In this document: positions 20,401 through 29,600 of the stretch, piece by piece
How the letters are laid out: each line of letters opens with the position of its first letter
Numbering within the stretch: the first letter of the stretch is position 1
Assembly (NCBI GenBank): GCA_950022655.1
Contig: OX465579.1
Span: 49,455,950-49,519,949, forward strand
Reading direction: 5' to 3'
Length of the DNA: 64,000 nucleotides
Origin: Alentia gelatinosa
Lineage: Eukaryota; Annelida; Polychaeta; Phyllodocida; Polynoidae
Program-made: the position numbers and the translations under genes
Notes under the pieces: generated by a model
Databases searched by the model: none
The model's input: the letters and a program-made list of their open reading frames with translations, nothing else
What the model was told of the DNA's origin: nothing

Positions 20401-23273
20401 AATATGTCGTCCGTTTACGACTGTCACTTGGCAAACAGTGGCATCCGTTGGGACATAGCATTGACACAAGTAATTGAAATAAGCATACATGTAAAATCAT
20501 TACAAACCTTCCATGACATTTGTAGGAATCGCATCATTTGTATTGTTTTCGCGAAATTTTTCGTGCAGAACACTGATGGCATGTTAAGTTATGAATATTT
20601 CCCTTTATGCAGACACCTGCAACCGCAAAAACGGCCATGGTAAACATGCGATGACACTGACAAGTTGACACTCAAGTGTAAATATGCGACGCTCTCTTCT
20701 AATCGCGAGAACTGACAATAATTTAGGTTATTTCAAATAACTGTGAGTAAAATTAGACTGATGGTAAAGGACTTACAAAGTTTTGTATTATTATACATCG
20801 TTATCAAGGGATGCTAACACTTAGTGTGAATTGTACAGTGTGATTCATCCGAGTAGCAGTGCGAATGGTCTTCCAGTGCGAATCATCGTACATTCCAAAG
20901 TACCTCCCTCAGTCAAAGTACTACCCAAGTGAGAAGTCAAAGTACCACCCTAGCTCGCGGCCGCTTTCACACCTCACTGTGGTGGTGCGGCCAGTGTTAT
21001 TAACACCCTGTGACATTCTAATAAGTGTTTGTGTACCTGATGCAACTGAAATGGCTATCATTTGTCTTAGTGATATTTATATGCTTGCTTAAAATACAAT
21101 AAATCCAACATTAGATTTTTGGTTAATATTTATTTATTAGAGCGTGCTTTGCACGCTCTATATTTATATACATCATCTAGATATTAGATCCGGGCAGGAA
21201 GTAGGTCGCGCTACGAACTACTTCCTGGCCGGATTGGAGAATAACAAAGAAACCAAAAAGTTTTGATCAAAAGTTGTCATTCTGCACGAGTTTGATGTGA
21301 AGTGATATGAACTCGGCGACAGCCGAAGGAATATTTATATAAAACGTCCTGACCATGCTGTACAAATCACAGAACGAGATGGTAATTGTACGGAACTCGG
21401 CATAAATGCCTCGTTCCGTACGAACCGTAAATTATCATCGAGTTCTGTGACTTGTACAAGCATGGTTGGACGTTATATATTTGTCTATATACCCAAATTT
21501 TTTTTTAAAATCATTAATTTAATTTTTAACAACCGATATGTTAATAAACGTGTTTGGTAAGGTGGTCTGTAATTACTATTTTTAGTGTACGGACTAGTGG
21601 TCCGTACAGTATTTTTACGTTATTACCTACCACATATAAAACGTGTAGATTTCCGTAATATCCGCTTGAAGTTGCTCCCGTACATAGAGACATAGTGAAC
21701 CCGACCTAGGCCTGGAGATTGAATGCCTACGAGAGTGAGATTCTCGTGCAGTACTAAACTGCTACTCTTTTTTGTATTTCTATATTTAGACATACGTTTT
21801 CTCTTATGATTCATTTTGAGCAATGCTGAAATTAAAGTTTAGTATTGTAGTTTTCTGATCTACTTTTCTCGTGAGAAACCAATGAGATCGCAAGATTTCG
21901 CTGGTACCCCTTTTGAAACTCCGCTGATTCCCCCCACCCACCAACAGCCTAAGTATTTGGCCCTTATAGAGCACCTATCTTTGTTGAGCAATCAGCAGAG
22001 CATTCGGCTGAGAATGCGAACAACGGGAACCCTGCTATCGGCAGTCAGTTACTTCATTTTTCTATATTTTTCGGACTCGACGAAGTCGCTCGTATATGTC
22101 AAAACGGTACGTATTTACAGTAAATATGGCATGGGTATATAGTAATACCTAGCATTCAAACGAGTTGGTGAGTGACTTCGTCGACCAAAACGAGTTGCTT
22201 TCTGTATTTATCACCCCTGTAGGCCTACAGACTTAAAGAATGGAAAACCCACAGGATATAGACCATGCAGAACGGACTCCAATACTTGCAGGGGCATAGA
22301 GAACAAGTTCCCAGTGTTAATCCTAGGGGACAAGAATACAAGGGGTAAGATAATGGTCCCCATTTTATAAGCATAGGAATTCTCCGATCCGGCTGGACAC
22401 TTCCGGTTCAAAATACCCCCCAAATTATGCAAATTCACCTGACAACGGATCGATTCGCCATCTTTGCTGGTGAATACAAAGCGCTGTAAGAGTCTAAAAT
22501 GGCCAAAAACTATATTAATCGACCTATTCCTGTGAATTTTGTACATGAACTAGTTTAAATGGGATTATTTACATTATTTAGACATAATTTAAACGTGCCT
22601 GCTCGAAGAAAAACGGTTGTTTCGACGATTTGTTGACATCGCGTTTATAGTCGAAACTAGGGCTACCACCTACTCATTTGATCTGAATTTGCAGAGAGAT
22701 CTAATTTTAACCAAGAGAATTCTTCAGAAGGACTTAGAACATCCTCACACATCAAATAGTATGATAAATGGACGTCAGAACGGTGCCATAGGCTTAGCAT
22801 TGCGGAGGGGATTCTCCAAAATGGCCGTCCAGGGGGTTCGTAGCGCCACCTACTTCCTGGCCGGATCGGAGAATATTAATGGGGCGATTTGAATCCTATT
22901 TCACCTCTTATAATGTGAACTTATGGAAGCGATATTGATTCTTCCGCTCTAAAATACATACTTAGAAGCTATCTACAGTTTAACCAACGTTCGTGGAATA
23001 CAATTTGGTTTGAGGAAAACACTCTTTTTTTAAAACAACGATACCGAGCACATGTAATAACCAATTTCATCTATTATCGCTCAGTCACACGTGTATTGCA
23101 GTTTAGTTAGTTGCGGTGAAAAGCTTGCTGTCCGGGAAGGCACGACTCACCTTCTTAGCTGGTGGTTCATCAGATGTTCTGACACTTGGCAGTGGTTGAA
23201 TAACAATGTTTTCTTTCTCAGTAGAAAGGGCTTTCCGCTTAGCGCTGTGTCTCTTTCCTGCTCTTTTCGGCAT
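8436..23273 (-). CDS. BRIX1: BRIX1, ribosome biogenesis protein (10 exons)
   Basis: Minus-strand exons: 23273-23151, 14726-14615, 12969-12926, 12436-12366, 12100-12051, 11231-11158, 10884-10834, 10505-10370, 9719-9625, 8576-8436. All junctions are GT...AG and phases agree, giving 298 residues. The Brix-domain protein (yeast Brx1) acts in the nucleolus in 60S subunit assembly. Family hallmarks: 'ERVLVFSSRGISFRDRHLM' at the domain start, 'LELKMTGNCLKGTRP', 'HPKSQPFYDHVFTFT', 'NRIWFRNYQI' and 'GSFGGPTLY'. The N-terminus is lysine/arginine-rich (MPKRAGKRHSAKRK), typical of nucleolar proteins. Intron 1 is 8.4 kb and holds an antisense Penelope-like element. The last exon reads through a possible donor at 8483 because 'DPTDEVFQT' still matches the family. 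It then stops, leaving the protein about 50 residues shorter than vertebrate BRIX1 and without its basic tail. Identification is firm; the exact C-terminus is less sure. Confidence 0.93.
8577..9624. other. BRIX1 intron 9
   Basis: An open frame on the opposite strand (8651-9082) has no recognisable domain. I regard it as chance. Nothing else is seen. Confidence 0.4.
9733..9800 (+). repeat. Dispersed 'GTGCATTTT..AGTAGAATTA' repeat fragment
   Basis: The block AGTGTGCATTTTAAAGTAGA followed by 'GGCATTTAACGGGGCGAATGAGCGGGTGGAC' in two pieces is a diverged copy of a sequence also seen at 40882-40955, 41435-41460, 42218-42298 and 44628-44697, and inverted near 27885-27945. It lies in BRIX1 intron 8. 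Confidence 0.45.
10932..11108 (+). repeat. SINE-like dispersed repeat S, copy 2
   Basis: It shares GAACAGAATGGCTATG-C-ATCGATA, 'GTGTATATGAA' and 'TTGCATCCCTG' with copies at 3585 and 52443. It lies in BRIX1 intron 6, antisense to the gene. Confidence 0.55.
13177..14067 (-). pseudogene. Degenerate unidentified coding remnant in BRIX1 intron 2
   Basis: Three overlapping minus-strand frames (14067-13738, 13777-13388, 13359-13177) have protein-like composition and join by two frameshifts into roughly 290 residues. Visible pieces are a Cys pair near the start ('GTCQNCGPKWW'), a basic segment ('DNSQKKRTKHKKT') and a C-terminal helix-rich block ('QAQALFELKQWPKDNLDPEI'). It has no introns within it and sits between BRIX1 exons 2 and 3. 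That suggests a decayed mobile-element ORF or a retrocopy. A gag-like capsid protein is one possibility, but I do not recognise the family. Confidence 0.4.
14880..15900. other. Non-coding stretch upstream of the Penelope-like element
   Basis: Contains a C13 run at 15410-15422. I searched it for a second copy of the element's 3' end (a 5' pseudo-LTR) and found none. Confidence 0.3.
15907..16764 (+). CDS. Penelope-like element ORF1, Pro/Asn/Gln-rich
   Basis: The open frame runs from 15907, but the first in-frame ATG is at 16012, giving about 250 residues. Composition is dominated by Pro, Asn, Gln and Arg, with early repeats such as 'PQPQPQPRPNPNP', an 'RSRSRSRG' basic/serine patch and 'RRRQQQAANR'. 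It is low-complexity, probably disordered, and likely RNA-binding by analogy with LINE ORF1 proteins; that role is inference. The ORF is 84 nt upstream of the RT frame and in another register. The sequence just before 15977 (CTTGTCTTCTCTCGCAG) resembles a splice acceptor, which is notable because Penelope-like elements can carry introns. No domain is recognised. Confidence 0.55.
   Translation: MNENKKAVLASTQYTNDQLVFSRRYFTCVDENVAPMSEVAQPQPQPQPRPNPNPNNTTNKRPPTATLSCPYSLALQTPRQTGPPNRNPNTATNNSAPNVQPDLTGQQSANLLPPLPQRTVPIRRRQQQAANRGPVLAPNGAPGPNASIDEVLDFWLDPAQFPAIPGTSTTQPRTNPPNNPNPNRGNQARSRSRSRGPHPGPRYQSASPQQGRSNQIFTTTRNPERPTSQGQPGGWQTVNTTRRRPQVNSRPSQNRPGQQNLNRTMLKDAILMALTELCSKDPTPQ
16848..18888 (+). 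pseudogene. Penelope-like reverse transcriptase, one internal frameshift
   Basis: The frame 16848-17630 carries the conserved N-terminal block ('VINLSDYTLTPVELSLLEKG', then 'FCPTP') and the RT start 'IVIKPADKGGKLVILNRTDY'. It stops at 17628 and continues in the next register from about 17611 ('FYKEVTEDL'). The main RT part (17611-18888) holds 'LPKIHK', 'GRPIVS', 'GTLDVTSLYTNIP' (first catalytic Asp), 'GTAMGTRVAPTYANLF' and 'RFIDDIFFIW' (catalytic Asp pair at 18298-18303). This order matches Penelope RTs, which are related to telomerase. The function would be target-primed reverse transcription. A 13-nt poly-C near 16884 may have shifted the N-terminus too. Confidence 0.88.
18807..19397 (+). 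CDS. Penelope-like GIY-YIG endonuclease domain
   Basis: This domain belongs to the same polyprotein as the RT but is in a different register. The join is near 18870-18885, where the RT frame ends at 18888 and 'RRPKNLRDLLVRAKL' begins here. A Cys cluster ('CLRPKSCRYC' then 'CSATGR') precedes the nuclease core 'NLIYCITCKRCGIQYVGQT'. The core is followed by the catalytic-type Arg in 'KIRFAAH' and by 'VARHFN', 'HHMGLDD' and 'WIQRLHTNAPLGLN', the usual C-terminal order. GIY-YIG nucleases cut target DNA for element insertion. The frame closes with TAA at 19395-19397. Confidence 0.88.
   Translation: MEPTRPLMRHTHDPCRRTNSPRRPKNLRDLLVRAKLKTETPPIVIPNQNSCLRPKSCRYCPKLNTDGRILCSATGRIYMSRYNVSCSSSNLIYCITCKRCGIQYVGQTKTELKIRFAAHFGNITKNNVKESEVARHFNTSHHMGLDDVTIRVVDFVYAAPNTAKAKYLRDLLEFNWIQRLHTNAPLGLNVMDPLKH
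19728..19985 (+). ncRNA. Discontinuous hammerhead ribozyme motif, Penelope-like copy 1
   Basis: Core element CTGAAGA (19747-19753) is followed by a short stem II (19754-19762), GAAA (19763-19766) and CCGC (19767-19770). After 192 nt comes GCGGT (19963-19967) plus A (19968, the expected cleavage position). Stem I is TCGAGC (19741-19746) with GCTCGA (19969-19974), extended by TCACT (19733-19737) with AGTGA (19977-19981) and by GTGT/ACAC after small internal loops. Stem III is ACCGC with GCGGT. This fits a type I hammerhead with a very long loop III. Stem II is the weak point: its first pair would be G-U and it has about 3 bp. Penelope-like elements are known to carry hammerheads; self-cleavage here is inference. 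Confidence 0.65.
19923..19930 (+). promoter_or_regulatory. TATA box inside the ribozyme loop (pseudo-LTR promoter candidate)
   Basis: TATAAATA, followed by a hairpin GAGCAG-ACGA-CTGCTC (19935-19950). The same pair, with identical 40-nt spacing to GCGGTA, occurs in the second copy (40721-40728). Initiation 25-30 nt downstream would start RNA just before the cleavage-side half of the hammerhead. Confidence 0.5.
20009..20157 (+). repeat. Dispersed repeat H, copy 1
   Basis: It begins TCTAATTTTGAC at the 3' edge of the Penelope-like element and matches 22699-22850 with about 10% differences (blocks 'GAGAATTCTTCAGAAG', 'TAGTATGATAAATGGAC', 'CCATAGGCTTAGCATTGC'). Confidence 0.6.
20158..21140. other. 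Non-coding stretch of BRIX1 intron 1
   Basis: Contains repeated short phrases such as 'GATTCGCACT', 'CAGTGCGAAT' and 'AAGTAC.ACCC' (20180-20270 and 20860-20960), suggesting the two ends of a degenerate inverted element. No gene seen. Confidence 0.25.
21336..21480. repeat. Long hairpin (near-palindrome) P3
   Basis: The left arm (ATATAAAACGTCCTGACCAT onward) is mirrored by the right arm ending ACGTTATATAT, with a few mismatches and small bulges. The apex is ACTCGGC-ATAAAT-GCCTCGT. Architecture matches the hairpins at 29594, 34766 and 56531, although the arm sequences differ. Confidence 0.65.
22699..22880 (+). repeat. Dispersed repeat H, copy 2
   Basis: Second copy of the repeat at 20009. It runs on into 'CTACTTCCTGGCCGGATCGG', which also occurs near 21217-21236, so the family is longer than the part preserved at 20009. 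Confidence 0.55.
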
Positions 23274-23664
23274 GGTCGTATTTCTGTTGTAACTACTGTT
23301 ATGATCACCAGGCGGCAGCAATGATGCTCGGTTCACTCTCGGAATCCGGAGCGGCGCAGTGTATGGTTTACTCTCCATGCACATATCCTGAGCTGCAGGT
23401 CGGTGCAGTACAAAACCTGAGCGGAACAAAAGATCTGCTTGACGAGTGTCTTCTCATTCACTGCATCGCTCGAGCAACCGTGCTGGTTCCAGAGGTAGAA
23501 ATTAAGACAGGGACCAGCCACGCCAAGAACCAGCACTGCACCGCTTGGTTGCTGCATGTACTACTAGTGGCGCCGCCTTGTTAGACATAGTGACATTGCG
23601 CAATAGAGACGTTGGGAAACAGAAGGAAAGAGATTAGGGAGGAAAATCACCCAATACTATCAAA
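23274..23664. promoter_or_regulatory. Bidirectional promoter between BRIX1 and DNAJC21
   Basis: 391 bp separate the BRIX1 ATG (minus strand) from the DNAJC21 ATG (plus strand). The interval is more GC-rich than its surroundings and has no TATA box. It contains GGCGCCGCC (23570-23578) and the palindrome ATTGCGCAAT (23595-23604). Head-to-head arrangement of two 60S biogenesis genes suggests co-regulation; which elements matter cannot be read from the sequence. Confidence 0.6.
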
Positions 23665-26600
23665 ATGGGCAGCAAGGGCCCAATGAAGTGTCACTATGAA
23701 ATGTTAGACGTTCCAAGAGATGCTTCTGATGATGACATCAAAAAGTCATACCGAAAGAAGGCCCTAAAGTGTCATCCAGGTTTGTAATACCTCTATTATC
23801 GCCCAGGAACATGGTCCTGGATACTGAAAAATATTAATATTATTCTCGGGAGCGGCGCCGACGTCTGGCAACGTAGTAACGGGTACGTCCGGCCTCAAAA
23901 ACGGACAATGCATCGCTCGGTTTTCTCGCTTTGCAGTTTATTTTCCCGAAAGCGGTGCAGTGCACTCTTGTACGCACGCAGGGTTAAACAACTTTTCACC
24001 AATGTTAAATTCACTGTTTGTCTTTGGTAATATGTCAGTAAATATCCAACATAGGGAAATCAAACAAAAAATGGCATGTAGTAATGATGTAGCTGGAAAG
24101 CAGGGGAAGAGGACAGATGGATTTCTTTTTATCAAATTGTTATACAAAGATTGTTTTATTTGGTGTTTTCTCCAGCAAACTGCCGAAATTGCAGATGACA
24201 GGCTGCTGCACCTGTCAAAACGAAAACTCATTCAAAAGTGCATAAATCTTCAAATTCAAACATTCACACTTCTCTGCCATAAAGTTTATTCATATGACTT
24301 GTCAGAAGAACATCAAACTATCTTTAATTAAGCATATTAATCATGTATTGTGAGTTCAAACATCGATGTGTGTTACGCCGGTCGAGCGATAATACCAGAA
24401 AGCTAGGGTGGTCGAAACTGGCAATACCCTTTGCCCCTAGCGGTCGTGAAACAAACTAAATGTTCCGTTCCCGAGAATAAAGCCAGTGCAAGTTAATCTA
24501 TTGCAATCATTATACAATTCCTACAAATTGTCCTTTTTTATATATACTTTAAAGAAGCCTGGACAATCCTTTCTTTAATTGTAAAACTACATGCCCTCTG
24601 CCGCTCATAGTGTGATTAACCTTTTTGAGGGACACTTTTTACCTCACCTATCTTCAAAAGTCGATTCTGAAGCCATTTATTGGAATATCAAGACAATTAG
24701 GATGTCATATTAATGGGCTTGATGAGATCTATCACATGCATATGAGTTTATATCAATGATTGGTTGAGAAAAAAATAAAGGTTTAGTCAAGTGAATTTAA
24801 AGCCCAACTTTAGAGGCATTTTACGATATGAAGATCAAGTTGCACATAAAAATAACTAGTTTGCACATGTTCTATGGTAAAAAATGGTATAGAATATGCC
24901 TTAACATTTCCATTTAGACAGGGCCCACTATGTTTTATAAGCAGCCCCAACATCCTCACATATACCATAAACCAAAATTGACTTTAAAATGACCTTGACC
25001 TTGGAAAATGTCATCTCATGCATGGTCACATCCACCTTGTCATGACCTCCAATCCGCTTTTTAAATCATATTTCTAGCTTCAATAGTTCATGAGAAATAG
25101 GCATTTTAAATAATTAAATGTCTCTTGATACCAGCTTGGTGGATCACAAAATTTGCATCACAATTAAGCTCTTAACTATGGTTAATTGTTACAGAACGAT
25201 AGGCTGAATAGGCCTTTTTCCATAGGCCGGTGTCGCATGTTATCTGCATAGTTACGCAATGCATGCAGCCAAACAGACCCCTGGCAACATATACTGTAGC
25301 ATTGGATTACTGAATGTATGAAAGTAATACATTTATAATACCCATGTACATCATTCCCATAGAGATAAAAGTGATTGCACTGTATTCTATGGTATTACAG
25401 CTCTGATTTGATGTGTCATACATGCATATCAACTCAATAATACTTTAGATATAGCTTAGATAACACAGGTATATCCAAACTGTATGCACAATAATACATT
25501 GGCAGGTCTAGCTATAACATGCTTATCTTTCTCCAAGTTTAAACCAAAACAATTATCAACTATAAAGTTTAGACAGCTCAGACTCGTTGATACAATACTC
25601 TAGTTTGTTCCAGCAATTTAATCTGTCCAAAAACAACACTCCTGTAATCACACCCACCGTTCACACTATAGGTGTGATTGCTATATGTCTCTATATAAAT
25701 ACAGCTGGACTCGCGGTGTTTGTCCGAGCAGCCGTGTAACTAGACAGTGGGCCGGCAACACCTGTATTCCAGGTCTTTGAATGGCCATAACTTTGCTTTG
25801 AATTGGCATAAAGACTTCATTCAAAAAGCAAAATCAATCAGTTTTGCAAGATCTTTCCATAGATCACTAGCTAGAGTGCATAGAACTAAGTCTTAAAAAT
25901 TAGGTAAGTGATCCCAGGGAATGCACATAACCACATCATTAGGGTTCAAGAACCAATGAAGTGATTTTAGTCTATACAATTTAAGGTCAAGCGTATCTGC
26001 TTTCGACAGTTGGAATAAAGAAATATATATGGGTCATATACTAAATGGTACAATTGAAGAAATGACCACCCCCCCCCCCCCCTTTATACCATGTGCCCTA
26101 ATTATTTTTCTAATTGACTAGTAATTATGACAACAGTCTTAAATGAAAGACAAAAGATCATAATTCCATTCTTGTACAGCTTTTATAACTGAAAACTCAG
26201 TTTTTTCTTTACTCCAGAGGCATTTGAAGTCAGGAAAATGTAGCTGTTCTCAAAAATAGCGTGAAAAATCATTTTCTGACATACAACTAGATATATCTGA
26301 GATGATATTAAGAACCATTGCATTGCAGATACTCTGATTTAACAATAACGAAGGTATTTGCAGTATTTTGCTTTCTTCCTGGTATATCTAATTGGGAAAT
26401 GTGAATTATTAGCAGGTGGACGGTTGGTCTTTAGGTTATGGCTATAGCCTACTGTAATACAACTGATTGTAGAGTCACTAAGTGACCTGGCCTTTGCCTT
26501 TTATAGCTAACTATGTACAGATAGGACTATGATTTCTGCTTTGGACAGAAGGTTTTATGGTGGTACAATGCCTTACAGTTTTGATATTTAGTATTTTGGT

Positions 26601-29600
26601 ATGGATTTAAGAAAAATAGTGAATTCAGTTGGGGGGGGGGGGGGTGACAGGTCCATTTTTAAGAACTCCTTTATGGACATATTTCTACCCCATAAACTGG
26701 TTCAATCATGATAAATTATGCCTCATTTGAAAGACAATAAAAATCAGTAGGTGCTAGGAAGTGGAATTTTCTTGGTAGATTCTATATTTACTGATATATT
26801 CAAGTAGTTGTTGAAAGTGGGGGGGGGGGGTTGGAATTGGCATACTGAAACAGAAGTTTACTCAATAGTGATTAACAGGGAGCATTGGTGTAACATTTAC
26901 CATCTCCATAAGTGGCACTGACAGTTGCTTACCCTCTAGGAAGTGTTATTTAGGTTGAACTTGTATTTTGCATGATATTCATGTATTTTTGCTTAATTTC
27001 ATAGCATGGGGGGTATCAGCCATCTTTGAATTGTTGGAAGACTGTTGCAAGACTTGCAAAGCTTATATAAGGCTGTTGTAAGACTTACAAGACTGTTGTA
27101 AGACTGATATAAGACTGTTGCAAGACTGTTGTCAGACTGTTGTAATACTGACACAAGACTTTGCAAGACTGCAGTCAGACTGGTGCAAGACTTGTTAGAC
27201 TGTTGTAAGACTTGCAAGACTGTTGTAAGGCTGATACAAGACTGTTGCAAAACTCTTCTAAGACTGTTATAAGACTGACACAAGGCTTTGCAAGACTGCA
27301 GTTAGACTGTTGCAAGACTTGTAAGACTGTTGTAAGATTGACACAAGGCTAATATGAGACTGTTGTAAGACTGTTGTAAGGCTGATACAATACTTTTGCA
27401 AATCTGTTGTAAGACTGATACAAGACTGTTGCAAGACTGTTGTAAGACTGCAGTAAGACTGATACAAGACTTCTAAGACTGTTGTAAGATTTGTGAGACT
27501 GCTGTAAGGCTGATATGATATGAGGTGTTAATAGATTATCAACCTTTGTATCCTCGTCATTTAGTATTTTGATATAGATTTTTTTTAAAGTCATTTAATT
27601 TGGGGGGGGGGGGACTCTTTTAGTTACAGGTCCATTTTTAAGAACTCTTTGGCAGGGTCTGGTCTCTCCCTAGACTTGCTCAAGTCTTTAATTATGGACC
27701 TCAAACTAATTTATAAGCTTCCCCAAACACCTGACAGGCCCAGTAATCAAAGACTTGTAAGATATGCACAAAACTCCTGTAATTTTCTCCTATGGTAATT
27801 GACACCTCCACTTCCTGCCAACTCTCAGGGGCCTTCCTTGACCTCATAGTAATAAATCATTGGTGGACCTTGTGTTGAGTTTTAAATGCGTCCACCTGCT
27901 AATTTGGCCTTCAAAGGCCAATATTTCTATTTTAAAATGCTCTTGTTTTCATAAATTTGAAGGTTCATATTATTCTTCAAAAGTATTGCATGACTTAGCC
28001 ATTGCACACAATAATTCACCTATATGTCTACCCTTCATACATTACAAGACTTTATTGATACCGGGTACATATTATACAGGAGAAAGACTTATATGGAATA
28101 TTCTGAATATGTCGGACATTGATGAGGTTCCCTCAGTAAAATTTCCACAAAAGCTACAGAAGTGTCCATATCTTTATACAGTAGACATCTCTCAGGCTAT
28201 CTTCTAAACACATATTGTTGGAGATTAGATCAATTTTTTTAACCCCCTAAATTCTCAGATTGTACCATTTAGGATGACATGACCCATACAGTAAAACTTT
28301 ATTATGACAAAGTGCTAGAGACTGGAAAAATTATTTTGTTGTAACCAATGTTTCTTATAACTGAGTTTTTTTGCATGGACAACCTTGAATTTAAAACGCT
28401 GTAAAACCAATTGAATAATCTACATACCAATTTATCTCTCTTGAATATTGCTACACAAGGTGACAAAGAGGTGTCACATACAATAGCTAAGGCCCAATCT
28501 TATAGACCAGCTAACCCAGTGAAAATAAAAGAGAATTCAGAATATCTCCTATACTAAATGAGGAAGACAGATAACCATACACAGATATGTATTAATAACA
28601 TATATTATAACAAAGTATACAGTAACATAACAATTCTGATCAACATACAAAATCACATTCACTTCTGTAGTGTTCATATGATAATACAAGTCCTCTTTGG
28701 TATAGCAGTACTTACAGTCTTTTACTTTCTGTTATTGTCCATTGTCTCCTTGACTTGTGGATATAGATGATCCAAAGCAGTAGCATATGGTGGAAGCAGT
28801 CACTCATTCTCTGTTCCTCCAGTGCTGGGGTGATAGCAGATCATGAAGAAGCCCAACCCTCCGTAAAGTACACATGTAATCTCTGACATATTTGTCAATC
28901 TGTGCAATTCCTTAGTGCTAGGTTCAAATCATTTAATGCCGTTAGATTCAACTGTCACGGCGTTAAAATTTAGAATATAATATTGAATTCGGTAACTAAA
29001 GCAAGTCTACAGATGCATAAGCTGCACAAATATTACATGACACATTACATATCATATGTTATGACTCCCTGAGTTCTAAGAAATAATGAATTAGTTAGAG
29101 TTTATGTGTGTGAACGTTCGTTTGTATATGTAGGCCTGTTATGCAGCACTGCTATCACCAATGGTTATAAAACGATATATGTATTCTGACCCACTTTTGT
29201 ATGCTTGCACTTTATACATCAGACAAGAACCCTGACAACATCGAGGAGTGCACGCGAGTCTTCCACCAGTTACAGACGGCTTATGAAGTGCTCAGTGACC
29301 CACAAGAGCGCGCCTGGTACGACAAACACAGGGAAGCGATCCTCAAGGGAGGTGTGTATAGACAACGTGCTAATATTGCGTAATGTATTAGAAGAGCGAT
29401 TGTAAAATCGAAATAAAGACGTCTTTTTAATTAAAAAAGACCTACGTCAACATGACTGATTATCACCCATCCTATTCTACTTGACCATTTCGTAAGATCA
29501 GCCTCAATCCGATCGATGCACGCATCTACAGAACCTGATTTTATGAAACCCGTGAAATTTGTTCGTTTGAACTGAAAGGGAGATACTATAAAGGAAACCT

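Noticed and set aside
23960..24331. 123-codon frame in DNAJC21 intron 1
   Set aside because: No domain; it sits in a possible inverted-repeat element and resembles chance coding.
27033..27516. Possible CRISPR-like array
   Set aside because: Units are 11 bp, contiguous and without spacers; this is a eukaryotic minisatellite.
27267..27594. Minus-strand frames encoding '[12 protein letters not shown]' repeats
   Set aside because: They are an artefact of the 11-bp minisatellite, whose three-unit length keeps phase.
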